Notes: generated by a model not told the origin, from the sequence alone. Positions 1 through 11,141 are shown, counted from the first letter of the stretch. The stretch: 60,000 nt of DNA from Dictyostelium firmibasis (GCA_036169595.1 CM069767.1:1537501-1597500), one strand, 5' to 3'. Translations and numbers: made by a program.

Positions 1-200
1 TTTTTTTTTTTTTTTGTTTTTTTTTTTTTTTTTTAATATTACTTTAAAAAATAAATTATTTTGAAAATATTAAAATAAATAATAAATTAATATTAATTGA
101 GAAAATAAATATATGTTGTTGGAAATATCAACAAAAATAAACAAGAAATAAACGACTCTATTTTAATGAATTAAAAAAAATAGAAAAAAAAAAAAAAAAC

Positions 201-296
201 GAGAGGGGGGGTGAGGAGGAGATGAGTTATTTTTCAGAGAGAAGATTAATCTTCATGATTCATCAGGATATATCCATTGGATAATTAAGCCTCTCC
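201..296 (+). ncRNA. Candidate structured RNA or element A
   Basis: A roughly 96-nt G+C-rich island in an A/T desert. GAGAGG at 201-206 can pair with CCTCTC at 290-295 as a closing stem. GATGA (221-225) can pair with TCATC (260-264). A perfect 14-nt palindrome GAAGATTAATCTTC (241-254) and the hairpin TATCC-ATT-GGATA (271-283) lie inside. A related sequence lies in reverse orientation at 503-590. No known family is recognised: it lacks convincing C/D or H/ACA boxes and the class I RNA motif. That it is transcribed is inference, and the strand is a guess based on the folded order. Confidence 0.35.
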
Positions 297-502
297 TTTT
301 ATTTTTCATTATTTTATTTTATTTTTTTTATAATTTTTATTTTTTATTTTTTAATTGAATTAAATTATTAATTTTCAATTAATGATTTTAATTTTTAATT
401 TCATGTTAAGTGAAAAGAAAAAAAAAAATATAATTAAAGAAAAAAAATAAATAAAATTAAAAAAAAATAAAAAGAATAAAGGAAAAAACAAAAAATAAAA
501 AG

Positions 503-590
503 GTTGGATGAATTATCAATGGACGGAACGATTCTCTTTTTTAGTTCATCATTTATTTTCCCACCTCCTCCTCCCCCCCCTTTCCTCCCT
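503..590 (-). ncRNA. Candidate structured element B, related to element A
   Basis: Read on the minus strand, this begins with a G run followed by AGGAGGAGG, then has GATGAA pairing with TTCATC about 32 nt later, then TCCATTGATAATTCATCC. Element A has the same order: a G run, GAGGAGGAG, GATGA..TCATC, and TCCATTGGATAATTAAGCC. The two copies therefore look homologous and face each other. A Gly-rich reading frame across this stretch is just the G run translated and is not a gene. Confidence 0.3.
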
Positions 591-709
591 TCTTTTAATT
601 TCCCAATTTTTATCACATTCTTCAAAAATGAGGTCGTTTAAATAATGTCTACATATATTATATAAAAATAATTAATATTAATCATTATGTTTATTGAATT
701 TGGAGAAGG

Positions 710-742
<33 letters not shown>

Positions 743-751
743 GAAATGAAA

Positions 752-782
<31 letters not shown>

Positions 783-880
783 TCGAAACTTTTTTTTTTT
801 TTTTATTTTTTTAAATTAAAAATAAAAAAAAATAACGAACGAAATAAATATATAAATATATATAAAAAAAATAAAAAAAA

Positions 881-2128
881 ATGATAAGAAATTCAAATAA
901 ATTTTTGAAAACAATAATAAATGATAATTTAATAAATAAAGGATATATAATAAAAACAAATAGTATAAGAAGTTATTCAATTATGAAAAGATATGGTATA
1001 GAGATGAATCCAATAGAACATCAAATCAAGTTAATAGAGGAACAAGAGAAAAAAATTAGAGAAGAAAGAGCACAACCAATTAGAAAAAGACGTACAGTTA
1101 AAAATTATGATATAACACCACCTGATGCATCAACATTATCAATGACATTGGAGCCACCACCAGAGATAGAGAATTCCAAGACATTGAATGTAGCAATCAT
1201 TGGAGCACCCAATGCTGGTAAATCAACATTAGTAAATACTATAGTGGGTGAAAAGATTTGTGCAGTATCACCAACAGAACATACCACTAGAGATACAGTA
1301 TTAGGTATTCTCAGTAAAGATAATACACAAATTCTATTTCATGATACACCAGGTATAATAAAGAATTTCAATAGGATGTCACACGTACGTGAATTTGTAA
1401 ATTTAGCATGGGGAGTAGTTAGAGAAGCCGATGTAGTTCTATTGGTTGTTGATGCTACCAATAATAATTCATCAGATACTGAATTTATAGTAGGTCAATT
1501 GGAGGAACAAATGTTACAATTGATTAAACAGATGAGAATTGAACAAGCCAATCAAAAGAGTATCAATAATTCAATGGGAATCACCGATGATAGATTGGAT
1601 GATAAAGAGTTTATATTGGTTATTAATAAGGTTGATTTAATTAGAAAAAAAGAGAATTTAATTCAATTGATTTCACAATTAAATGAGGGTAACATTTTCA
1701 GTGACACTTTTATCATATCTGCAACTTCTAATATCAGAGTTGAAGGTCTTACAAATTATCTCATAGGTAAGGCAAAACCTGGTAGATGGGAATTCACTGA
1801 GAATACATCAACCGATCAAACTGAATTCTTTAGAGCAGAAGAAATTATCAAAGAGAAACTCTATTCTAAACTTAGACATGAAATACCCTACAGTGTAATT
1901 CAATCAACTGTTGGTTGGACTAATTTTAAAAATGGTGATCTCAGAATTGACCATGATTTTATCGTTACTAAACCATCTCATAAAGCTTTTGTTCTTGGTA
2001 AAAATGGTCAAACCATAAAAGCCATCTATTTAGAAGCTAAAAAAGATTTAGAAAAAGTTTTCAATAGAAGAGTTCATTTATTCTTATCCGTTAAACAAAA
2101 AGATAATACTGAACATTATGAAAAATAA
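881..2128 (+). CDS. Era-like GTPase, mitochondrial (ERAL1 type)
   Basis: 415 aa, single exon. Era proteins bind the 3' end of small-subunit rRNA and chaperone small-subunit assembly; ERAL1 does this in mitochondria. GTPase motifs: G1 GAPNAGKS (108-115), G2 in HTTRDT (135-139 area), G3 DTPG (155-158), G4 NKVD (249-252) and G5 SAT (280-282). A C-terminal KH domain follows (about 320-405) with the GKNGQTIK loop at 373-380. The first ~100 residues are a basic, Asn/Ile/Ser-rich extension (MIRNSNKFLK...) that reads as a mitochondrial presequence, so an organellar site is inferred. The ATG at 881 follows an A-rich leader. A ~30-aa Gln-rich insertion before G4 (about 207-241) is longer than in bacterial Era. 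Confidence 0.93.
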   Translation: MIRNSNKFLKTIINDNLINKGYIIKTNSIRSYSIMKRYGIEMNPIEHQIKLIEEQEKKIREERAQPIRKRRTVKNYDITPPDASTLSMTLEPPPEIENSKTLNVAIIGAPNAGKSTLVNTIVGEKICAVSPTEHTTRDTVLGILSKDNTQILFHDTPGIIKNFNRMSHVREFVNLAWGVVREADVVLLVVDATNNNSSDTEFIVGQLEEQMLQLIKQMRIEQANQKSINNSMGITDDRLDDKEFILVINKVDLIRKKENLIQLISQLNEGNIFSDTFIISATSNIRVEGLTNYLIGKAKPGRWEFTENTSTDQTEFFRAEEIIKEKLYSKLRHEIPYSVIQSTVGWTNFKNGDLRIDHDFIVTKPSHKAFVLGKNGQTIKAIYLEAKKDLEKVFNRRVHLFLSVKQKDNTEHYEK

Positions 2129-2157
2129 TTAATAAATTTTAAAATTAAATTAATAAT

Positions 2158-2191
<34 letters not shown>

Positions 2192-2498
2192 TATTTTCCA
2201 ATCCAAAACTTCAAAACAAAAAAAATAAAATAAAATTAAATAAATGAAATGTTTAAAATACCCAAAAAAAGTAAAAAATAATTAAAAATGTAGTTTTTGT
2301 TTTTTTTAGTAAACAAACAAAATTTGTTTGGAAAAAAAAAAAGTTGAATTTTTTTTTTTTTTCATTTTTTTTTTTTTTTTTCCAATCGTTCGTTTTTTTT
2401 TTTTTTTTCTATTTTATTTTTTTTTTCACATTATTAAATTGTTTTTTTAAATTATAATATTTATTATTTTATAATAGTAAATATAAAATAAATAAGAA
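2129..2498. other. Intergenic, poly-T rich; upstream region of the NOL8-like gene
   Basis: A run of about 29 T at 2161-2189 and repeated T blocks at 2350-2440 flank a short CCAATCGTTCG. This is a typical Dictyostelium intergenic region holding the 3' end of the Era gene and the promoter of the next gene. No coding or RNA signal is seen. Confidence 0.6.
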
Positions 2499-4356
2499 AT
2501 GGCAGATTTTGATTTTAGGTTTGGTGGTATGATGAACTTTTATTATGAAGGTTTACAAAAAGAAAGAGAAGAAGAAGAAAAACGTAAACTTGAAGAGGAA
2601 GAAAGAAAGAAACAAGAGGAATTGAAGAAAATAATGGAAGAACATGAAAAAGCAGATCAAGCTATTAAAGATGCAGAAATAGAGAAACAAAGAATCGAAA
2701 AAGAGAAACAAGATGAAAGAGAAAGATTAAGACAAATTGAAGCAGATAAATATCCACAAACCATTAGATTATATGTTGGTGGTTTAAATCCATCAATTGA
2801 ATTCACTGAAATTAATAATTTATTCTCTTCAATGATTAAAGACACAAAATTAGAGAAATTAGAATACATTAATGATATCGTTTCAAATCAATATAAAGGT
2901 TTCGCTTATTTAAATGTTCATTTCCCAACACTTGATTCACTCAATAAAGGTAAAATAACAATAAATAATGTTGAATTTTTTTTCTTTTTAAATAAAAATA
3001 TAACTAATTTTATTTATTTATTTATTAAAATTAAATTGATTTTAGCATTAAGTGTTTTAAATAAAACAAAATGGAAAGGATCAGAATTAAAGATTCAAAA
3101 AGCCAAACCAGATTATTTAGAGAAATTAAATAATATTAAAAATAAAGAAAAAGAAGAGGAAGAAGAAATTTCAAAGAAAAAAGAAGAGGAGAGATTACAA
3201 GAGGAAAAAGAATTTGAAAAGAGAAAAGAAGAGGAAATGCAAAAATTTAGAAAGAGATTAAGATTAGAAAAGAAATCAATGTTTGCAATGTATGAAAGAT
3301 ATTTGGAATATAAGAAACAACATCCAGAATGGGCTAAAGAGAATACCATTGAAACTAATAAACCAAAATATTCACAATTCTCAAAGGAATATCAATTTTT
3401 AGATGGTTTATTAGAAAATGAAAGTAGAAATAATAGAGACTACAATAATTACAATAATTATAATAATAATAGTAATAATAACTATAGTAATAGTCATAGT
3501 AGTGCAGTACCATTTAATGATAATGGCCAAAATAATGATGAAAATAGTGTTGTACCAAATAATGAAAATAAATCAATTGCCAATAAAGGTTATGGTGCCT
3601 ATTATGAAAGTGATTATTATGACAGTTCTCATTTTAATAATAACAATAACAATAATAATAACAATAACAATAATAATAACAATAACAATAATAGCAATAA
3701 CAACAATAGAAATATTAATAATGATTATAATAATGAATATAATAAACATAAAAATAACAATAATTATAATGATGGATATGGATATGGTGAAGAACAATAT
3801 GATGAAAATTACTATGGTGAAGATGGTTATGGTGAAGAGGAATATGATGAAAATTATTATAAGCAAGAATTAAAAAATAATAAAAAGAGTTATACAGAAA
3901 ATGAAAGTGGTCAATACGAAGAAAAAATCATTGATTATGATATTAAAAAACAATCTGCTGAGGATGGTGAAAGAAAAAGACAAGAGGCTTTTAGAAAGAG
4001 AAGAATGGAGCAATCTAAAATTGCAGCCTCATTCGCTGCTGTTTCACATTCAGGTGAGGATATGGTTTTATTTGATAGTGATAGTGATGGTGAAAGTAAT
4101 AAAAATAAATCATCATCTTCAAACTACAACGAAATTCCAAAGATTGTTAGAAAATCAATATCATGGAAAAAAGTTCAAAGATATGATCCAATTCTTTTAA
4201 ATTTTCAAGATTTAGAATATAATGGTCAAAGTGAAAGTGAAAGTGAAAGTGAAAAGAGTGAAAGTGAAAAGAGTGAAAGTGAAAAGAGTGAAAGTGAAAA
4301 GAGTGAAAGTGAAAAGAGTGAAAGCGAAAAGAGTGAAAGTGAGAGTGAAAAGAGTG

Positions 4357-4447
<91 letters not shown>

Positions 4448-5477
4448 AAGTAAAAATGAAAGTGAAAGTGAAAGTGAAAGTGAAGGTGAAAATCAAAAGA
4501 AGAATATCAGTGGGTTATCTAATGAGAGTGAAGATGAAAAAGGTTCTGGTAATGAAGAAAAAGAAACTGATTCATCAAGTGAAGTTGATAGTGAGGAAAT
4601 GAAATCAACCGAAACCAATAAAAAAGATCAGGGTACTGACAAGCCAAGTGAGAGTGAGAGTGAAAGTGAAATTGAAAGTGAAAAAGAAGATTCAATGGAT
4701 ATTGACAATAAACATGGCGAAAGTGAAAATGAAAGCGAAAAAGAAGATGTCAAAACTAGTGAAAGTGAAAGTGAAAAAGAAGAGGGAGTTCATTCAAGTG
4801 ATAAAGAGGATTCAATGAATATTGAGAATAATAATGAAAAAGATAGTGAAAGTGAAAATGATGAAGAGTCAATTGAATCAAATGAGGAAGTTGGTGATTC
4901 ACCATCAGAATCAGAATCAGAATCCGAATCCGAATCAGAATCAGAATCCGAATCAGAGTCCGAATCAAAATCCGAATCAGAATCAGAATCAGAGTCAGAA
5001 GCAATATCAAAATCAATTAAAAAAGAAACACCAATCAAAAAACAAATTCAAAATCCAAATGCTAAAAAAGTTTTAAAAAATGATATCAAAGTTGCTCAAT
5101 CTTGGAGATCATTATTCATTAAACCAACAGTCGAAAATAAATCAAATAATAGTAATAGTAATAATAATAATAATAATAATGAAAAAGAAGAAAGTGGTTT
5201 TAATATTTTTTCAATTGTAAAAGAAAATGATAAAAAAGAAAAAGAAGAAAAGAATTCAAAATTAAATAATAAATCATCAACAACTATAAAATCATCTCAA
5301 CCAACTAAATTTAGTTTTAATTTTGGTAGTACTACAAGTGTAAATGAAAAGAAAAATAACAATAATAGTGATTTTAAAACTAAAACAACAACAACAGAAG
5401 AAGAAACATTTTGGGGAAATAATAATTCAAATAAGAAAAGGAAAGTTATGATCACTCAATTAAAAAAAAAATTTTAA
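2499..5477 (+). CDS. NOL8-like nucleolar RRM protein
   Basis: Two exons, 2499-2949 and 3046-5477, giving 960 aa. The 96-nt intron (2950-3045) is in frame and has no stop. Order: Glu/Lys-rich coiled coil (about 15-85), RRM (about 87-185) with RNP2 IRLYVGGL and RNP1 KGFAYLNV, a post-RRM segment (LNKTKWKGSELKIQ, then AKPDYLEKL) strongly recalling human NOL8, a second charged coiled coil, Asn-rich tracts, then long Ser-Glu blocks and a basic C-terminus. NOL8 is a nucleolar pre-rRNA processing factor, so a nucleolar role is inferred from family. The N-terminal coiled coil ahead of the RRM is not part of human NOL8 as I know it. The 3' end faces the GUP1-like gene 83 bp away. Confidence 0.8.
4228..4480 (+). 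repeat. AGTGAA hexamer minisatellite encoding Ser-Glu repeats
   Basis: Tandem AGTGAA units, interspersed at the 5' end with AGTGAAAAG variants, inside the NOL8-like gene. They encode alternating Ser-Glu and Ser-Glu-Lys. A second Ser-Glu tract at about 4903-5000 uses TCA/TCC-GAA codons instead and is a separate expansion. Both are CK2-type acidic tracts common in nucleolar proteins. Confidence 0.9.
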
Positions 5478-5560
5478 AATAATAAAATCTAAAAATTAAA
5501 TACGTACACAATTTGTTTTTATTTTTATCTTTTATTTTTATTTTATTTTTATTATTATTT

Positions 5561-7537
5561 TTAAAATGGTTTAACTTCTTTAGAACGTTTTTCAGATTCA
5601 CGAATTTCAATCATTACCATAATACCACAGAATAACCAAGAGTAAGCTAAAATGAAAGCAGTTGGACCACCAGGTACAAAGAAAGCGTTATGAATAAAGA
5701 TGATAGAATTTTCGAAACCATGAAGGATTGCCAAATTTGCAACCATCAATAAAAAGATATTAAAGGTACCAGCAATTGCGACCATAAATCTCCAATACCA
5801 TTTACGACGAAGTGGTAAACGTTTTGGATGATAGAAATAAAACATGATACCTATTTCAATTGAGAAGAAAACACAATTTAAGAGGGCCCAAGCTATCCAA
5901 CTCAACCAAAGATCATGCCACAATCCAATGAAGAAAAAGATGATCCAAATTGAGACGAATTGAGTTTTCTTTCCACCCAAAGGAATGTAAAGATAACGGA
6001 TAGTCCATTTGTTGAAAGCACCATGCCATGATCTCCAAAAACCAGTGAAAGTGTAGTTATTATTGACACAACGGTTCATATTCTCAGGTGTATCGATACC
6101 ATCAAACAATGCAAACAATCTAAAGGTTCTCCAAATGATTAGGAATTTTACATACATGAAATTCAATACCAAATAACCTGTTAATGCAACTTCGGCACCG
6201 GTGAATGTCATCCATACATCACTCTTATCGAATGAATGATAATAACAATAGTGTAATGCTATCTCTAATCCCAAGAACACTAAGAGGATCTTAATGCTTG
6301 CTTTAACTAAATCGCTAAATGAATAGGTCTTTTGTGGATTATAAACTTGTGCTGTAAACGCATTGAAAGTAGTGATTGGACCTGCAATATACAATGGAAT
6401 ATAAAAAATGTATGCAAGGAAATGAGAGAATGAATAATGTTCCATTGGTTGATGACGTTCTTGTGCTATGAAATATGCACTCTTGCCTTTGAGATCAACT
6501 ACTGGTCTCTTTGATTTAGCCCAATAATAATCATTATTATAACTAATGAATCTTAACATACTAACTTTGAAATATGTTTCCCAACTTAGGAATCCTTTAT
6601 GTTCATCCAACCAAAAACTCAATTCATCCCCTAAAAATGGTGATAATGTTTTGAATGAATATCCTTCATAGATATAACATGTCCACAATATAATCAAATT
6701 GAAAATCCATGTAATTGCTGGTAACATCTTTGATCTCTCAAATACTCTACTAATACCAAAATTAATAATTGCAATACCTAATACAATAAATGTTGATGAT
6801 CCATGTACAAATATTAAAAATCCTAATGATATAATATTATAAAATAAAATTCTAACATATGGTTTATCCTATATATATATATATATATTTTAAAAAAAGA
6901 ATTAATAGTTTTTTTTTTTTTTTTCGTATTAACATTTCATATATATATTTTAAAAAAAAGTATTTACATACTGGAAAGTTTTTACGAATAGAAGCACTAA
7001 CCAATAAGAATATTGATAAACCAATTGAAAGTAATGGGAAGTTTTGTCTATATATCTTATATTGGGTATCTGATAGATCTTGTTTTCTACTTAAAAACCA
7101 ACCATCAACAATACCTTTATTTTCTTTTGAACCATCATTATATTCTATTTTTTTTATTTTTTTATTTTTATTTTATTTTTAGTATATTAAGTTTATAAAT
7201 TTCCTCAAAAAATTGATTGATAGAAAATAATAATGAAATGAAGTATTTGAATTCGGGGGAGGAGAATGATTTATATATAATTTATTTAATATTTACCATT
7301 TGATCTTGTTATTAACATTTTAAGTACAACAAAATAACCAATAACAATTATTATATAATAAAATATGAACTCATAAGATAACCATCTTGGTGGAGTTGGT
7401 GGATCTTCAACATAGACAACTGGTTTCTTTTCTGAACGTGTTGAATCTTCTGCGTCACTATCTAAATTTTTGGGTCTAGTTTTATGAATGCCACTACCAC
7501 CACTACTAATGGATGAACCATTATTATTATTTGTCAT
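5561..7537 (-). CDS. GUP1-like MBOAT acyltransferase
   Basis: Three exons on the minus strand, 7537-7297, 7144-6972 and 6868-5561, joined in frame to 573 aa, close to yeast Gup1 (560 aa). Family: membrane-bound O-acyltransferase of the GUP1/HHAT branch; yeast Gup1 works in the ER remodelling GPI-anchor lipids. Evidence: many hydrophobic segments, the block FWRSWHGAFNKW then RYLYIPLGG, and the likely catalytic His in FFIGLWHDLW. The N-terminus is a Ser/Asn/Gly-rich cytosolic tail followed by a membrane segment near residues 60-78. A role in GPI-anchor remodelling is inferred from the yeast homologue; glycerol uptake, the origin of the name, is less likely. Confidence 0.88.
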
Positions 7538-7691
7538 ATTTACACAATAAAATATATAATAGGCTTATATATTTATGTGGTAGAGTTTTTTTTTTCTTTA
7601 TTCAAAAACTATGAAATCAAAAAAAAAAAAAAAAACACCAACTTCAAATTAATATTTTTATGTGAAAAAAAATTAAAAATTAATAAAAAAA
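7538..7691. promoter_or_regulatory. Short shared divergent promoter region
   Basis: Only 154 bp separate the start codons of the GUP1-like gene (leftward) and the DCAF4-like gene (rightward), so both must share or nest their promoters here. The stretch has opposed T and A runs (7587-7596 and 7619-7635). No specific factor site is recognised. Confidence 0.5.
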
Positions 7692-9737
7692 ATGAAATTT
7701 TTTAAAAAAATCGCTGTGGGATTTTTTAAAATTTTAGTTTTGAATGTCGCCATATTTCAAAAACATAAGCAAATGAAAAAAAATAATAATAGTAGAAAAA
7801 ATTATAATAATAATAACAATAATAATAACCAAAATAATAATAGTAGAAATAATTTCAACAAATCCAACAAAATAACTAAAGAAGAAAAAATAGAAGAAGA
7901 ACAAGATGAAAATAATAATGAAACATTTTCAAAAATAACAAAAAAAATAAATAAAACAGCCACATCGCCTCCACAATCTCATACTAGCATTAACAATAAT
8001 ATAACTAATAAACAAAAAAATAAAGAAAAAAAACTCAAAATAAATAGATTCATTGAAACACCACCATTAATATCCTCAAATAAATTAAATATAAATAATA
8101 GTACGAGCAATGGAAGAAAAACACCACCATTATTAGTATTAAGTCCTCCACAACCCCTTAGTAATACAAATCCACCTCCTTTTAATGATAATCAAAACAA
8201 AAACAAAAATGATAATATTATTAACAACAATAATGATAGTAATAATAATAGAACAACAACAACAACAACCACTACCACAACAACAACAACAACAGAAAAT
8301 AAAGAGATTCCAGGGTATTACTTTGATATTGATAAGAATAGATATTTTAAATTAACTAAAGAATTACAACAAATGTTATCAGAGAAGAAGAAAAAAGAAA
8401 AAGATGAAAAAGAATTACCTATTAAAATCAAACAAACCACCAATTATTCATCAATTAAATTTAAAAATCTTTCAAAGATTTTACAAGAACGTGAATTAAC
8501 AGATAATATAAGGAGGATTGGATTAGATTACCATATAAAGGATATTATGATTGGAGACCATTTCTCAGAGTTTAAAAAAATTCTATCAACAAGGGAGACC
8601 CATTGTTGTTCAATATTTGGTGACAGATCTAGTGAAATCAATGATAATAAAATTATAACCAAAGGTATAATATCATCTTCAAAATCATTAATAACAGTAG
8701 ATTGGATTGATTGTTCTTATAATGAATATAATGATGAAAAAACCAATAATAATAATAATAATAAAAGAAATGAAAGTTTATTTCAAATTGAAAAAGAGGT
8801 GAATTATGATTATGAAATAAAGTTAAATCGTAATATTAGTAGTACACATTCAATGAATAGTGTTGTTAGCTCAATTCGTACCAATTTAATACATCCATCA
8901 ATAGTATCTGTTTGTACATTAGGTGATGGTAATCATGATGGATCTGTTTGGATTTATTCAATTGATTGTAGTGGTAGTGGTGGTAGTGGTAATATAGAAT
9001 GTTTAAGAAATCTAATGTTAAATGAAACTAGTGTTTGGTGTTCAGAATGGAATCCTCAAAATGAAAATATCATTTCAATCGGTGGTAATGGTACTAGTTA
9101 TCTTTACGATTTAAATAGTCAAAAGTTAACAAATAAATTCCTCTCAAAGAGTGACATTTTCATTCAAGAGTTTAATGAAAAAGGTAATCTATTATTTAAT
9201 GGCTCAAGAGATGGTATTGTAAGAACTTTAGATATTAGATACTCTGCTAAAAACAATCAAACTATTCCCTCTGAATTAAATTTAACAATCACCAATAATA
9301 GTAATAAGAAATTAAATCCACATAATAGTTCAATATCATTTATTAAATCATTGACAGATGATAATTATCTAATCATTGGATCAATGAATGGTGAAATTAG
9401 TAAATGGGACAGAAGAGTCGATAGAAAGGTAACTCAATATCTATATAATCATAATAGTGGCTCAAAGAGAAAGGGAATCTCAATATCGCCCGATCAACAA
9501 TATCTATCTGCTTGTGGTGATGATGATTTCTTAAGAATTTGGAATACAACAACTGGTAGTTTAATTAAAACCATTGGTCCTTTCCCTGGTTTAAATTGTT
9601 TACAATTTATTGATTACTTTTCAAATCAATCATGTGAAATTATTAATAATAACATTAATAATAACAGTAATAGCACATTTTTTCCATCACTATGTTTTGG
9701 TAATGGATCATATTTTTCATTTTATACTTATTTATAG
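7692..9737 (+). CDS. DCAF4/WDR21-like WD40 protein, probable CUL4-DDB1 substrate receptor
   Basis: 681 aa, single exon. DCAF4 (WDR21) proteins are WD40 substrate receptors of CUL4-DDB1 ubiquitin ligases. Diagnostic points: the signature IPGYYFDIDKNRYFKLTKE (about 207-225), matching the DCAF4 motif LPGFYFDPEKxRYF, then WD40 blades over the C-terminal ~320 residues with LFNGSRDGIVRTLDIRY and ISKWDRR, the latter two like the RxxDLR and LWDLR blades of human DCAF4. It ends CFGNGSYFSFYTYL, like the human QDLYCYSYS end. The first ~200 residues are Asn/Lys/Thr low complexity. The start is uncertain: ATG at 7692 gives a hydrophobic-basic start, while an in-frame ATG at 7773 fits the low-complexity region equally well. 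Confidence 0.82.
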   Translation: MKFFKKIAVGFFKILVLNVAIFQKHKQMKKNNNSRKNYNNNNNNNNQNNNSRNNFNKSNKITKEEKIEEEQDENNNETFSKITKKINKTATSPPQSHTSINNNITNKQKNKEKKLKINRFIETPPLISSNKLNINNSTSNGRKTPPLLVLSPPQPLSNTNPPPFNDNQNKNKNDNIINNNNDSNNNRTTTTTTTTTTTTTTENKEIPGYYFDIDKNRYFKLTKELQQMLSEKKKKEKDEKELPIKIKQTTNYSSIKFKNLSKILQERELTDNIRRIGLDYHIKDIMIGDHFSEFKKILSTRETHCCSIFGDRSSEINDNKIITKGIISSSKSLITVDWIDCSYNEYNDEKTNNNNNNKRNESLFQIEKEVNYDYEIKLNRNISSTHSMNSVVSSIRTNLIHPSIVSVCTLGDGNHDGSVWIYSIDCSGSGGSGNIECLRNLMLNETSVWCSEWNPQNENIISIGGNGTSYLYDLNSQKLTNKFLSKSDIFIQEFNEKGNLLFNGSRDGIVRTLDIRYSAKNNQTIPSELNLTITNNSNKKLNPHNSSISFIKSLTDDNYLIIGSMNGEISKWDRRVDRKVTQYLYNHNSGSKRKGISISPDQQYLSACGDDDFLRIWNTTTGSLIKTIGPFPGLNCLQFIDYFSNQSCEIINNNINNNSNSTFFPSLCFGNGSYFSFYTYL

Positions 9738-9805
9738 TTTTAATATATAATATATTATAAAATAAATAAAAATTTTATTAATGTTATTTATTTATTAATA
9801 ATAAT

Positions 9806-10910
9806 TTAAGAAAACCAAATATTATTTAATTGTTTTCTTGATTTAATAACTAATGGATCTTGTGAATCTAAAGATTCAAATATTTTAATGATTAAATTTT
9901 TAGCGGAATCTGTATTTGATTGATTATCATTGATTGAGTTATTAGGTGAATATTTTTTATCAATTTTTAAAATTTCTAATAGTTGGTTGATTGCTTTTTC
10001 ATATTCACCAACTTGATAGTATAATAAAGATAAATCATATTTTAAATCCAAGTTTGAAGGATCATTATTTAATTTCTCTTCGATTTGTTCCAATGTAAGA
10101 TTATGGGTTTTGTAAAGATTTTCAACGGTTTCAGATACCTGTTTCTTTAGTTGTAAGATTCTTTTAGAGGTTTGAATTTTTTTATGATCTAATTCATTTG
10201 GAAATTTCTCTTTAATGATTGATAGATATTTTTCAACTTGATCAGGTTGATTTAAGTTTGTATAACATTGAATGAAACCTAATAGAGTTCTTAGAAGTTG
10301 AGTTGTATCATTGGTTATTAGATTATCATAGATTTCAATTGCTTTATCGATTTGATTGGATTTTAAGAATAATTCGGCTATCATTTGCAATTGATCGATG
10401 GTTTTATTACCAATGAGTCCACCCGATAATTTCACTAATTCTTCAATCAATTTATCCAATGATTCATGATCTGGTAATCCTATAAATTGTTGAAGTACTT
10501 GACCCTTATTTAATGTAAACATAGTTGGAATTTGTTGAACATCTAATGCTTTAGCTAATTCTAAATTCTTTTCAACATTTAACTATTTTTTTTTTATAAT
10601 TTTAAAAATAAATAAATAATAATGAATATTTAACAAAAATTAAAAAAATATTTTTGTATATATATATATATATTACATTTGCTAATAAAAAACAGCCAGG
10701 ATACTCTGTAGCATATGCTTTTAATGCTTCAGTTAATGCTGGTGAAATTGTACCATGACTAACGTATACATTCAAAATTACAGGTACTTTTGAATTTATT
10801 ACCATATCATTAAAGTTTTTACTATCCAATTCAACAATTAATGGTTTTGGTTCCAATGATGTTAATGAAATTTCTTCTTCTTTTTTATTATTTTGTTGAG
10901 GAAATTCGAG

Positions 10911-10957
<47 letters not shown>

Positions 10958-11141
10958 GCTGATTAACAGTACCATAATTATAGGTATTTGAATTTAAATT
11001 ATTTGGTGATTTAGTAAAATAAGGTCTCTTAATAAGTGTACTTGTAATAAATTTCGATGAATTTATTGGTTTATTATTAATTGATTTAATAATTGCCCTT
11101 GTGCCATTATTTGATAATAATTTGTAAAAATTCATTTTCAC
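9806..11141 (-). CDS. Mitochondrial CnoX/YbbN-like thioredoxin-fold TPR protein
   Basis: Exons 11141-10677 and 10582-9806 give 413 aa; the intron is 94 bp. The N-terminus (about 1-60) is basic and Ser/Asn-rich, like a mitochondrial presequence, followed by a poly-Gln tract. A thioredoxin fold spans about 105-215: VILNVYVSHG, then across the splice LLANLNVEKNLELAKALDVQQIPTMF with the cis-Pro IPT. A TPR-type helical C-terminus follows (about 215-413). This is the layout of bacterial CnoX (YbbN), a holdase that hands clients to GroEL/DnaK. The usual CxxC site is replaced by SHGT, so no redox activity is expected. An Hsp60-linked chaperone role in mitochondria is inference. It is convergent with the DCAF4-like gene, 68 bp apart. 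Confidence 0.83.
10910..10961 (-). repeat. CAA trinucleotide repeat (poly-Gln)
   Basis: About 17 CAA units on the coding strand encode a Gln run between the presequence and thioredoxin fold of the CnoX-like protein. Length polymorphism between strains is likely. Confidence 0.9.

Larger units (their letters stand above)
1..880. other. Gene-free left flank, mostly A/T homopolymers
   Basis: Mostly poly-A and poly-T with no credible gene. Two G+C-richer stretches, at about 201-296 and 503-590, break the A/T background and are listed separately as candidate structured elements. The last 150 bases before 881 hold A runs and a T run typical of a Dictyostelium promoter and 5' leader for the Era GTPase gene. 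Confidence 0.7.

Noticed and set aside
434-625. Minus-strand frame with a Gly run and a Phe-rich end
   Set aside because: The Gly run is the G run of element B and the rest is poly-A read as Phe/Leu; no gene-like composition.
3418-3873. Ile/Asn-rich frames overlapping the NOL8-like gene on both strands
   Set aside because: They are shifted readings of AAT/AAC repeats within a confident coding exon.
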